Assembly: GCA_046091905.1 (NCBI GenBank)
Contig: JBJTCN010000077.1
Coordinates: 1 to 22,992 of the forward strand
Source: ZLKRG08 sp046091905
GTDB taxonomy: Bacteria > Actinomycetota > Actinomycetes > Nanopelagicales > Nanopelagicaceae
Direction: 5' to 3'
Length of the DNA: 22,992 nt
Shown piece by piece: positions 1-6,777 of this stretch (its first letter is position 1; each line of letters begins with the position of its first letter). The notes below the pieces were generated by a model. The model made no database searches and had not been told where the DNA came from. It saw nothing but the letters and a program-made list of their open reading frames with translations. The position numbers and the translations under genes are program-made.

Positions 1-199
1 TATGGATACCTTGTCAGAACGCGAAGCTGGAGTAGTAGCGATGCGCTTTGGTTTAACTGATGGTCAGCCAAAAACCCTTGATGAAATTGGAAAGGTTTAC
101 GGCGTAACTCGCGAACGTATCCGCCAGATTGAATCAAAGACTATGTCCAAGCTACGTCATCCATCGCGTAGCCAGGTACTGCGAGATTATTTAGATTAA
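1..199 (+). CDS. sigA: Principal RNA polymerase sigma factor, C-terminal fragment (SigA/HrdB/RpoD type)
   Basis: This is the last 65 residues of a group 1 sigma-70 factor; the 5' part lies outside the window. The visible part is region 4. It starts with the conserved LSEREAGVVAMRFGL stretch and continues into the region 4.2 helix-turn-helix, TLDEIGKVYGVTRERIRQIE, which contacts the -35 promoter element. The protein ends in the usual basic SKLRHP segment plus a short tail (YLD). Adjacent DUF7455 and parE homologues match the classic actinobacterial hrdB/sigA neighbourhood, which favours the principal sigma factor over an alternative one. The stop lies only a few bases before the next start codon, so the downstream gene is probably co-transcribed and may be translationally coupled. 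Confidence 0.93.
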   Translation, partial: MDTLSEREAGVVAMRFGLTDGQPKTLDEIGKVYGVTRERIRQIESKTMSKLRHPSRSQVLRDYLD

Positions 200-205
200 G
201 TTTTG

Positions 206-1117
206 ATGTCAAACTCGTCTATCTTCCAAAATCCGAAAAGCGGTTCCATAAAGATTTCAGGTGCTGTATACATAGTTGATGTAGATGGAAAAGTTTTAAA
301 GACAGTGGAAGACCCAAAGCTTTGCGGGTGTGGACTCTCTCAAGATAAGCCATTCTGCGATAAGTCGCATGCCAACTACGTACCTATCGTGACACAAATG
401 CTGGAAATGGCTAGATTTCAAGTTAAAGCGGTATTGCCACTTGGTATCTGGAAGCAACGTGCTTTTGAAATCAGAAATCGCACACTTGAGAATCGAATTG
501 CTGCAGGGGAAAAGTTAGTTGGCGTTAAATTCGGCGGGGCGTTAATTAAAGAAGATTCTGAGACTAAGCGCTATGAGGGCATATTTGGTTATTTAACTGA
601 TGCGATGGAAGTCAAAGAGACTTTAGTGCTCAGTCAATTCATTGCGCCACTTGCAGAAGCGGAAGTGGTTTTTAAATTAAAGCAGGAATTAGTTGGGGCT
701 ATCGAATTAGATCAAGTAAAAGATTTTGTTGGGGAAGTAGCGGCAGGAATTGAAGTTTTTGATTGTCGCTATGGAGCGATTGATGCATATGTAGATGATG
801 CGGTTGCTGATAATGCATGCTCTGGAGCTTTCATCTACGGAAATTGGGTAACGGCTGATTCAATTGATTTTACAAATGTAACAATCTCAATTTCCGAGCA
901 TGGTCGAGTAAATCAAACTGTTCCAGCTAGCGTTATTGCTGGAAATCCATGGCAAGCAGTTGTTAGTGCATCACGGAAACTTGCAGAGGCAGGGGTAAAA
1001 CTACCCGCCGGATCTATTATTTACAGCGGCTCAGCTACAACTGGAATTGAAATAAAGCCAGGAGCGTACGAAGTTGAGATAACCAACTTAGGGAAAGTAA
1101 CTTTGAAAGTTAGTTAA
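206..1117 (+). CDS. CDGSH iron-sulfur domain fused to 2-keto-4-pentenoate hydratase-like domain
   Basis: A 303-residue protein of two domains. Residues about 12-57 form a CDGSH-type domain: C40-x-C42-x2-S45-x3-P49-x-C51-D52-K53-S54-H55 gives the three-Cys/one-His ligand set of a 2Fe-2S cluster, with Lys in place of the usual Gly. Residues about 62-303 match the MhpD/fumarylacetoacetate-hydrolase fold (2-oxopent-4-enoate hydratase or 4-oxalocrotonate decarboxylase). Conserved features are VGVKFGG with Lys108, the metal-binding ExE pair (E151, E153), a third acidic ligand E183 in GIEVFDCRY, and the VADNACSG and IYSGSATTG segments. No other ring-cleavage pathway gene is visible, so the substrate is unknown. 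ATG at 206 is preferred; an in-frame TTG sits one codon upstream. The start is 6 nt after the sigA stop, and the end overlaps the convergent DUF7455 gene by 8 bp. Domain identities are firm; cellular role is not. Confidence 0.85.
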   Translation: MSNSSIFQNPKSGSIKISGAVYIVDVDGKVLKTVEDPKLCGCGLSQDKPFCDKSHANYVPIVTQMLEMARFQVKAVLPLGIWKQRAFEIRNRTLENRIAAGEKLVGVKFGGALIKEDSETKRYEGIFGYLTDAMEVKETLVLSQFIAPLAEAEVVFKLKQELVGAIELDQVKDFVGEVAAGIEVFDCRYGAIDAYVDDAVADNACSGAFIYGNWVTADSIDFTNVTISISEHGRVNQTVPASVIAGNPWQAVVSASRKLAEAGVKLPAGSIIYSGSATTGIEIKPGAYEVEITNLGKVTLKVS

Positions 1118-1310
1118 TTTTAGAAGTTTCGTCTTGGATATTTGCAGCAACGCTCTTTAGCTTCTCTGCATATTCCTTAGCGTGATGGCCACAAAATAGA
1201 AGTTCGCCACCATTTAGAAGAGTTGCACGTACATAAGCCTGTGCGCCACAACGATCGCAGCGGTCCACAGCGCGTAGCGGTGTCTGCTCAAGTAGAACTT
1301 GATCTGTCAT
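1110..1310 (-). CDS. DUF7455 small zinc-ribbon-like protein
   Basis: A 66-residue protein of the actinobacterial family that sits between the principal sigma factor gene and parE (the same place as in Streptomyces hrdB loci). It carries a probable metal-binding cluster, C18-x2-C21 followed by C40-x-H42-H43, around a short beta-hairpin (AYVRATLLNGGELLFCGHH). There is no signal peptide or membrane segment, so it should be cytoplasmic. The ATG is preceded by a strong purine-rich Shine-Dalgarno, read on the minus strand as GGAGAGGAAAG ending 3 nt before ATG, and by a good -35/-10 pair further upstream. Strong expression signals for a tiny protein suggest abundance. Molecular function is unknown. 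The 3' end overlaps the CDGSH-hydratase gene by 8 bp in convergent orientation. Confidence 0.85.
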   Translation of the reverse strand: MTDQVLLEQTPLRAVDRCDRCGAQAYVRATLLNGGELLFCGHHAKEYAEKLKSVAANIQDETSKIN

Positions 1311-1354
1311 GGTCTTTCCTCTCCGAGTTGATTCCTGCTAGTGGGAACTATGAA

Positions 1355-1383
1355 AGCATAATTTTTATTCCCAGGTACGACAA
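1355..1383 (-). promoter_or_regulatory. Promoter of the DUF7455 gene
   Basis: Read on the minus strand: -35 TTGTCG (1378-1383), a 17-bp spacer, then -10 TATGCT (1355-1360). Each hexamer matches four of six consensus bases with ideal spacing. Initiation about 7 nt downstream would fall near 1348, giving a 5' UTR of roughly 37 nt with the Shine-Dalgarno. Predicted from sequence only. Confidence 0.5.
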
Positions 1384-1398
1384 TTTGCGAAAATATTT

Positions 1399-1419
1399 GT
1401 TAAATCTATGGGTTAAATC
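1399..1419. repeat. Pair of 8-bp direct repeats, possible operator
   Basis: GTTAAATC occurs at 1399-1406 and again at 1412-1419, separated by 5 bp. It lies in the 195-bp gap between the divergent DUF7455 and parE genes, upstream of both. Direct repeats spaced 13 bp start to start could bind a regulator, but the region is AT-rich and no regulator is known, so this is tentative. Confidence 0.25.
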
Positions 1420-1492
1420 ACCGATTAGTTAGAAATTCCCACTATTTGAGCAGATCTCGGCGCGCTTAGACCTCTTATTGCAAGTAGTTCGC

Positions 1493-1498
1493 TATTTT
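1493..1498 (+). promoter_or_regulatory. Putative leaderless -10 box of parE
   Basis: TATTTT ends 7 nt before the GTG start of parE, and no Shine-Dalgarno precedes that GTG. This spacing puts the transcription start on the start codon. No convincing -35 is visible at 16-18 bp. Confidence 0.35.
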
Positions 1499-1505
1499 CG
1501 CGGTC

Positions 1506-3578
1506 GTGGCTGATAATCAAGAGACCGTAGAGAATTCCTATACCGCCAAAGATTTGGCGGTACTTGAGGGCCTTGAAGCCGTCCGTAAACGTCCTGGTAT
1601 GTATATCGGTTCTACCGATTCACGCGGACTCATGCATTGCTTATGGGAAATTATTGATAACGCAGTTGACGAATCACTTGCTGGTTACTGTAAAAAAATT
1701 GATATTAATTTAGAAGCTGATGGTTCAGTTGAAGTTCATGATGATGGCCGTGGAATTCCAGTTGATAAAGAACCAAAGACCGGTTTAACTGGTGTAGAAG
1801 TTGTTATGACCAAACTTCACGCCGGCGGAAAATTCGGTAGCGGTTCTTATGCGGCATCAGGCGGATTGCATGGTGTTGGCGCTTCAGTAGTTAATGCGCT
1901 CTCTCTTCGTTTGGATGTAGAGGTAGATCGTGGTGGCAAGATTCATTGGATGTCTTTCCAACGAGGCAATGCTGGTGTATTTGATGGCGATGGACCAAAA
2001 GCGCCATTCACTGCGCAATCAGGTTTAAGAGTTATTGGAAAAATTTCATCGAAGATAACTGGTACTCGCGTTAAGTACTGGCCAGATCGCCAAATCTTTA
2101 TTAAAGATGCAGAGCTAGATCTAGAAGATATCTATGCACGCGCACGACAGACTTCATATTTAGTTCCGGGATTGACTTTAGTTGTAAATGACAAGCGTAC
2201 CAAAAGTGGAAAGTCCGAAACTTTCTTTCACAAAGGTGGCATCTCTGAATACTGTAATTTCTTACAGCCAGATGATCCGGTTGGAGATGTAATTCGCATT
2301 GATGGCAAAGGTGAATACGAAGAGACGGTGCCAGTGCTTGATGATCAAGGACATATGGTCTCTACAGATGTACAACGCGAAATGGGAGTTGATCTAGCAC
2401 TCAAGTGGGGCAATGGTTACGAAACCACTATGCGTTCTTTTGTAAACATCATTGCTACTCCAAAGGGCGGCAACCATGTCCAAGGATTTGAGCGCTCAAT
2501 TACCAAAGTAATTAATGAAGCAGCTCGAGCTGCCGGAATCTTGAAAAAGAATGAAGCAGATGTAATTAAGGATGACGTACTCGAAGGTTTAACTGCGGTA
2601 ATCACTGTCCGCATGACCGAACCGCAGTTTGAGGGCCAGACCAAAGAAGTTCTGGGTACAAATGCGGCAATTAGGATCGTCGGAAATGTAGTTGCCGATG
2701 GACTTAAAGCTTACTTCTCGACGTCAAAACGTATCGACAAAGCAAACGGCAAATTAGTTCTGGAAAAAATTGTTGCAGCATCACGTACTCGTATTGCAAC
2801 TCGTAGCCACAAAGAACTTCAGCGCCGTAAGAATGCACTTGAATCTTCATCGCTTCCAACCAAACTTGCCGATTGTCGCTCCGAAGATGTTAATCGCACC
2901 GAACTATTTTTAGTAGAAGGTGACTCTGCACTTGGTACCACTAAAGCCGCGCGCAATTCTGAGTACCAAGCAATTTTGCCGCTACGTGGAAAGATTCTTA
3001 ATGTGCAAAAGGCATCTCTTGCACAGATGCTTGATGACAAAGAGTGCGCTTCAATCATCCAAGTAATCGGGGCAGGTTCAGGTAAATCTTTTGATTTGGA
3101 TGAAGCGCGCTATGGTCGCATCATCATGATGTCTGATGCGGATGTCGACGGTTCACATATTCGTTGTTTATTGCTTACCTTGCTATACCGCTACATGCGC
3201 CCGCTAATTGATTCTGGTCGCGTATTTGCAGCGATGCCTCCGCTACATCGAATTGAAGTTGTCGGCGGCGGTGGCAAGAAGGGCGAAGTTCTCTATACCT
3301 ATAGTGATGATGAGATGAAGAAGGTCACTGCAGATTTAACAAAACAAGGTAAGCGTTGGAAGGAACCAATTCAGCGTTACAAAGGTCTCGGTGAAATGGA
3401 TGCAGACCAATTACGTGAAACCACTATGGATCCAGACCATCGCACCTTGCGCCGTGTGACTATCAAAGATGCCGCCGTGGCTGAGAAGATGTTTGAGCTC
3501 TTGATGGGCAATGAAGTTGGTCCTCGTAAGGACTTTATTTCGACGGCGGATATCGATCGCGATCGAATTGACGCTTAA
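1506..3578 (+). CDS. parE: DNA topoisomerase IV subunit B (type IIA ATPase subunit)
   Basis: A 690-residue type IIA topoisomerase ATPase subunit, pairing with ParC to decatenate and relax chromosomes. The GHKL ATPase comes first: EIIDNAVDES (E48, N52 for Mg-ATP), DDGRGIPV from D79, and GGLHGVG at 119-125. A transducer domain follows, then TOPRIM with E471-G-D-S and D544-A-D-V-D548 as catalytic metal ligands, then the C-terminal QRYKGLGEMDADQL motif. Full length and intact. The neighbourhood (sigA, DUF7455) is the standard actinobacterial parE context, which favours ParE over GyrB; no recF/gyrA context is present. GTG at 1506 is chosen because it gives the family-like N terminus and sits 7 nt after a -10-like box. 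The partner parC lies about 4 kb downstream on the opposite strand, with the pot operon between them. Confidence 0.93.
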   Translation: MADNQETVENSYTAKDLAVLEGLEAVRKRPGMYIGSTDSRGLMHCLWEIIDNAVDESLAGYCKKIDINLEADGSVEVHDDGRGIPVDKEPKTGLTGVEVVMTKLHAGGKFGSGSYAASGGLHGVGASVVNALSLRLDVEVDRGGKIHWMSFQRGNAGVFDGDGPKAPFTAQSGLRVIGKISSKITGTRVKYWPDRQIFIKDAELDLEDIYARARQTSYLVPGLTLVVNDKRTKSGKSETFFHKGGISEYCNFLQPDDPVGDVIRIDGKGEYEETVPVLDDQGHMVSTDVQREMGVDLALKWGNGYETTMRSFVNIIATPKGGNHVQGFERSITKVINEAARAAGILKKNEADVIKDDVLEGLTAVITVRMTEPQFEGQTKEVLGTNAAIRIVGNVVADGLKAYFSTSKRIDKANGKLVLEKIVAASRTRIATRSHKELQRRKNALESSSLPTKLADCRSEDVNRTELFLVEGDSALGTTKAARNSEYQAILPLRGKILNVQKASLAQMLDDKECASIIQVIGAGSGKSFDLDEARYGRIIMMSDADVDGSHIRCLLLTLLYRYMRPLIDSGRVFAAMPPLHRIEVVGGGGKKGEVLYTYSDDEMKKVTADLTKQGKRWKEPIQRYKGLGEMDADQLRETTMDPDHRTLRRVTIKDAAVAEKMFELLMGNEVGPRKDFISTADIDRDRIDA

Positions 3579-3581
3579 TCG

Positions 3582-3610
3582 CTGACAAATTGGGCTGGAG
3601 TTGGAATACT
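3582..3610 (+). promoter_or_regulatory. Promoter of the pot operon, predicted leaderless
   Basis: -35 CTGACA (3582-3587; five of six consensus bases), a 17-bp spacer, and -10 AATACT (3605-3610), followed after 6 nt by ATG at 3617. The best-formed promoter in the window; it starts right after the parE stop codon. Initiation on the A of ATG would make a leaderless potA mRNA, matching the absence of a Shine-Dalgarno. Confidence 0.55.
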
Positions 3611-3616
3611 CGTACC

Positions 3617-4624
3617 ATGCAGCGTCGCTCAATGATCTCCATCGCCGGACTCTCAAAGAACTTCGGTGACGTGAAAGCGGTAGATCAAGTCTCTCTAGAG
3701 ATATTAGATGGAGAATTTTTAACCTTACTTGGCCCATCTGGCTCTGGAAAGACCACAGTGCTCAGAATGATCGCCGGCTTTGAAAAACCAGATTCTGGTT
3801 CTATAAAACTAGATGGAATCGAAGTAAGTGAACTACCACCATACGAACGAGCAGTTAATACAGTTTTTCAAGATTATGCCTTATTTCCACATTTCACAGT
3901 CCGCGAAAATATTGAATATGGATTGCGAATTAAAAAAGTGCCAGCCGCGGAACGGAAAGTGGCATCTGATCAGGCGTTAGCTCAAGTTCGATTGAGTGGT
4001 TACGGGGATAGAAAACCTGCTCAACTTTCAGGTGGCCAACGACAGAGAGTGGCTTTGGCCAGAGCACTGATCAATAAGCCGAAAGTACTTCTACTTGATG
4101 AACCACTTGGGGCATTAGATCTTAAATTGCGCGAACAAATGCAGTTAGAGCTCAAGGATATTCAAAGAGAAGTAGGTATCACTTTTATTTTCGTAACACA
4201 TGATCAAGAAGAAGCGCTCACTATGTCGGACAAGATAGCGGTATTTAATGAGGGCAAAATTGTGCAAACAGGTTCCCCTAGAGAGATTTATGAGAAACCT
4301 ACTTCTGCATTCGTCTCTGAATTCGTGGGACAAACAAATAAAATTTCCAGCCAAATGGCTGCCAAAGCAGATTTAGGAAGTACCAGCTTTAATATCCGGC
4401 CGGAATATCTTTCAATAAGTAAAGATGGAAAAGCTTCAGAAACTGATCGCGCAATAAACGGCGAACTAAAAGACATTATTTTTGGTGGCGCGGTAACCAA
4501 GTACTTGGTATCTACAAGTGCTGGCGAATTGATTTCCACTCAAACAACATCTTTGAGTGGTCTAGAAATTGGGGACCATATCACACTGAGTTGGTCGTCA
4601 ATCAAAGAGCTTCGAACTAATTAG
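3617..4624 (+). CDS. potA: Polyamine-type ABC transporter ATP-binding protein
   Basis: A 335-residue ATPase subunit that energises uptake through PotB/PotC. Walker A is GPSGSGKTT (39-47), the Q-loop is Q85, the ABC signature LSGGQRQR begins at 137, Walker B is VLLLDEP (D161, E162), and the switch is H195 in VTHDQEEA. The C-terminal third is a TOBE-type regulatory domain (about 245-335) typical of the PotA/FbpC/CysA subfamily of importers. ATG at 3617 is chosen because a promoter ends 6 nt upstream; an in-frame ATG at 3632 (MISIAGL) is also plausible. An earlier TTG at 3590 would lie inside the promoter. First gene of a four-gene operon; polyamine specificity is inferred from the family and the PotD-like partner, not proven. 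Confidence 0.9.
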   Translation: MQRRSMISIAGLSKNFGDVKAVDQVSLEILDGEFLTLLGPSGSGKTTVLRMIAGFEKPDSGSIKLDGIEVSELPPYERAVNTVFQDYALFPHFTVRENIEYGLRIKKVPAAERKVASDQALAQVRLSGYGDRKPAQLSGGQRQRVALARALINKPKVLLLDEPLGALDLKLREQMQLELKDIQREVGITFIFVTHDQEEALTMSDKIAVFNEGKIVQTGSPREIYEKPTSAFVSEFVGQTNKISSQMAAKADLGSTSFNIRPEYLSISKDGKASETDRAINGELKDIIFGGAVTKYLVSTSAGELISTQTTSLSGLEIGDHITLSWSSIKELRTN

Positions 4625-4638
4625 ATAGTTTGATGTTG

Positions 4639-4661
4639 CCGTGATCAATGGTTGCTCACGG
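4639..4661 (+). promoter_or_regulatory. Hairpin in the potA-potD gap, just before the potD ribosome site
   Basis: CCGTGA (4639-4644) and TCACGG (4656-4661) form a perfect 6-bp stem around an 11-nt loop. The strong Shine-Dalgarno AGGGGGAG ends 6 nt before the potD GTG and begins about 7 nt after the stem. No T-run follows, so it is not a classic terminator; a processing or 5'-stabilising element is more likely. Confidence 0.4.
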
Positions 4662-4681
4662 ATATAAAGGGGGAGATACAG

Positions 4682-5866
4682 GTGCAGAAGCGTCTGTTTA
4701 AGAATCTCGCAATCATGTCTGCAGTCGCGTTAGTGCTGACTGCATGTGGCGGCAACTCAAATGAGAGTGATGGCGTTCCTAAAGTCGACATGATGAAATC
4801 TCTTGGCGCAGGCGAGGGCGCTGTCAACGTAGTGGCTTGGGCCGGCTATGTTGAGAATGGCTCAACTGATCCGAAAGTGGATTGGGTGACAGGTTTCGAA
4901 AAAGAGACCGGTTGTAAAGTTAACTACAAGGTGGGAAGCACCTCAGATGAGATGGTTTCACTGATGCAATCTGGTGAATACGACGTAGTTTCCGCTTCCG
5001 GAGATGCATCGCTTCGCTTAATATACGGCGGAGATGTAGCGCCAATTAATACAGATTTGATTCCAAATTATGCGGATGTTTTCGATAATCTGAAGTTACA
5101 ACCATGGAATTCAATCAACGGAGTTCCTTACGGAGTTCCTCATGGTCGCGGTGCAAACCTTTTGGCATATCGCACCGATATCGTAAAGCCAGCTCCAACC
5201 TCTTGGGGATCTGTATTTGATGCCAATTCTCCATATAAGGGAAAAATCACCGCATACGATTCTCCAATTTATATTGCAGATGCTGCCCTATATTTAATGA
5301 AGACGCAGCCTGATTTAGGAATCACTTATCCATATGCGCTTGATCAAAAGCAATTTGATGCTTCAATAGAATTATTGAAGGCACAGAAGCCACTAATTGG
5401 CGAATATTGGGGCGATTATCTAAAGCATGTAGCATCATTAAAATCTGGCGCTACCGTGCTTGGAACTACTTGGCAGGTAAATATCAATCTTGCAAAGGGT
5501 GAAGGCACCAAAGTTGAAGGTGTAAAGCCAAGTGAAGGTGCAACCGGATGGTCAGATACTTGGATGGTTGCTTCTAAAGCACAACATCCAAACTGTGCTT
5601 ATCTTTGGTTAAACCACATTATCTCTCCAGTTGCTAACGCAGGAGTGGCTGAGTGGTTTGGCGAAGCGCCATCAAACGCTAAGTCATGTGATTTAACAGC
5701 TGACAAGAACCACTGTGCAACATTCCATGCAAATGATGATGCATATTGGGAGGATGTCTATTACTGGAATACCGCAACCGAGAAGTGCTTAGATGGTCGC
5801 AAAGACGTCAAGTGCGTTCCTTATTCCGAATGGGTTAAGGCTTGGTCAAGTTTGCGTAATGGATGA
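4682..5866 (+). CDS. potD: Polyamine-type ABC transporter substrate-binding lipoprotein
   Basis: A 394-residue extracytoplasmic binding protein. The N terminus is a lipoprotein signal: basic start, hydrophobic core, and lipobox LTAC with Cys22 as the predicted acylated residue. The mature part is a type II periplasmic-binding fold of the PotD/PotF/YdcS group (VVAWAGYVENG, WVTGFEKETGCKVNYKVGS, GVPYGVPHGRGANLLAYR). GTG at 4682 is preferred over an upstream in-frame TTG because a strong Shine-Dalgarno (GGGGGAG, 4669-4675) lies 6 nt before it and the signal peptide is then of normal length. The mature protein has six cysteines besides the lipid one (78, 305, 336, 345, 369, 378), suggesting disulfides. 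It should deliver ligand to PotBC. Substrate could be putrescine, spermidine or a related amine. Confidence 0.88.
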   Translation: MQKRLFKNLAIMSAVALVLTACGGNSNESDGVPKVDMMKSLGAGEGAVNVVAWAGYVENGSTDPKVDWVTGFEKETGCKVNYKVGSTSDEMVSLMQSGEYDVVSASGDASLRLIYGGDVAPINTDLIPNYADVFDNLKLQPWNSINGVPYGVPHGRGANLLAYRTDIVKPAPTSWGSVFDANSPYKGKITAYDSPIYIADAALYLMKTQPDLGITYPYALDQKQFDASIELLKAQKPLIGEYWGDYLKHVASLKSGATVLGTTWQVNINLAKGEGTKVEGVKPSEGATGWSDTWMVASKAQHPNCAYLWLNHIISPVANAGVAEWFGEAPSNAKSCDLTADKNHCATFHANDDAYWEDVYYWNTATEKCLDGRKDVKCVPYSEWVKAWSSLRNG

Positions 5867-5879
5867 TAATTAAGTGAAT

Positions 5880-5911
5880 GGGTGAGGTCACGATTGTGGC
5901 CTCACCCTTTT
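5880..5911 (+). terminator. Intrinsic terminator-like hairpin inside the pot operon, after potD
   Basis: GGGTGAGGTCAC (5880-5891) pairs with GTGGCCTCACCC (5896-5907) through 12 bp with one T-G wobble and a GATT tetraloop; TTTT follows at 5908-5911. It lies between the potD stop and the potB ATG. The short T-run suggests partial termination or 3'-end protection of potD mRNA, keeping permease expression below that of the binding protein. Confidence 0.75.
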
Positions 5912-5922
5912 ACGTAGAGATT

Positions 5923-6777
5923 ATGAAATTAATTAACTGGTTACATCGCCACGAAAAGGTGCGCCTAGCGGCGCTTCTTTCTGGACCAATCGCTTGGTTA
6001 GTTGTGGCATACCTAGGTGCAATTTCAGCTCTCTTAATTACCTCATTTTTTACCATAAATACCTTTACCGGAGATGTAATCCAGAAATTTAATCTTGGAA
6101 ATTTCCAAGAGCTATTTACTGATCCGGCTTATCGAAATGTGGCACTCAGAACTTTATTTATCGCCACTGCGGTCACAGTTAATTGTGTAATTCTGGCGGT
6201 ACCGATGGCCTTTTATATATCCAAAGTTTCAACCCCAAGAGCAAAGAAAATTTTAATCGCTTTGATTTTGACGCCACTTTGGGCCTCATATCTGGTGAAA
6301 ATTTACTCATGGAGAACCATGTTCGAGCCTGGTACGGGTGTGATCAATTGGCTTTTCGGACCTATTGGAATTCATTCACCAGGTTTTGGTTTAGTTTCAA
6401 TCATTGTAGGACTTACTTATCTTTGGTTGCCTTACATGATTCTTCCGATTTATAGCGGATTAGATAGATTGCCAAATACATTGATTGAGGCATCCAGTGA
6501 CCTAGGCGCTAGGAATTTTGCAACTTTTAAAAGAGTAATTTTGCCGCTAATTTTCCCCAGCATTATCGCCGGGTCGATGTTTACTTTCTCACTAAGCCTT
6601 GGAGATTACATTACCGCTCAGATTATTGGTGGGAAAATTCAGATGCTTGGAAATGTGGTCTATCAAAATTTCAGCTTAAATCTACCGTTCGCCGCCACAA
6701 TTAGCGCGGTGCCAATTGCAATTATGGGTGTGTATTTATGGTTGATTAGAAAGACTGGAGCGCTGAGCAGCCTATGA
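5923..6777 (+). CDS. potB: Polyamine-type ABC transporter permease, first subunit
   Basis: A 284-residue integral membrane protein with about six hydrophobic helices, beginning with a long one at roughly residues 16-45. The cytoplasmic EAA loop that docks on PotA starts at E189 (EASSDLGARNFATFKRVILP), diagnostic of binding-protein-dependent permeases. ATG at 5923 is chosen: an earlier in-frame GTG at 5878 would run through the terminator-like hairpin and adds a sequence with no family counterpart. No clear Shine-Dalgarno precedes the ATG. The end overlaps potC by 4 bp (ATGA), indicating coupled translation and equal stoichiometry with PotC. Confidence 0.9.
   Translation: MKLINWLHRHEKVRLAALLSGPIAWLVVAYLGAISALLITSFFTINTFTGDVIQKFNLGNFQELFTDPAYRNVALRTLFIATAVTVNCVILAVPMAFYISKVSTPRAKKILIALILTPLWASYLVKIYSWRTMFEPGTGVINWLFGPIGIHSPGFGLVSIIVGLTYLWLPYMILPIYSGLDRLPNTLIEASSDLGARNFATFKRVILPLIFPSIIAGSMFTFSLSLGDYITAQIIGGKIQMLGNVVYQNFSLNLPFAATISAVPIAIMGVYLWLIRKTGALSSL

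Larger units (their letters stand above)
1339..1444. repeat. Widely spaced 9-bp inverted repeat in the divergent DUF7455/parE gap
   Basis: TAGTGGGAA at 1339-1347 and TTCCCACTA at 1436-1444 are perfect inverted copies 88 bp apart. Read toward each divergent gene, both sides show the same word TTCCCACTA. On the DUF7455 side the copy coincides with the predicted transcription start; on the parE side it lies 61 bp before the GTG. It could be a paired operator or a shared initial-transcribed sequence, or chance. Confidence 0.4.

Noticed and set aside
1223..1432. Plus-strand open frame of 69 codons across the DUF7455 gene and the gap
   Set aside because: It is antisense to a well-supported gene, has no ribosome site and no recognisable family, and runs through promoter DNA.
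4625..4681. Possible polyamine riboswitch before potD
   Set aside because: Only one 6-bp stem is visible in 57 nt; too short for an aptamer with an expression platform, and no known class fits.
5878..5922. Upstream GTG extension of potB starting at 5878
   Set aside because: It translates through the terminator-like hairpin and adds 15 residues with no family counterpart; ATG at 5923 fits the permease N terminus.
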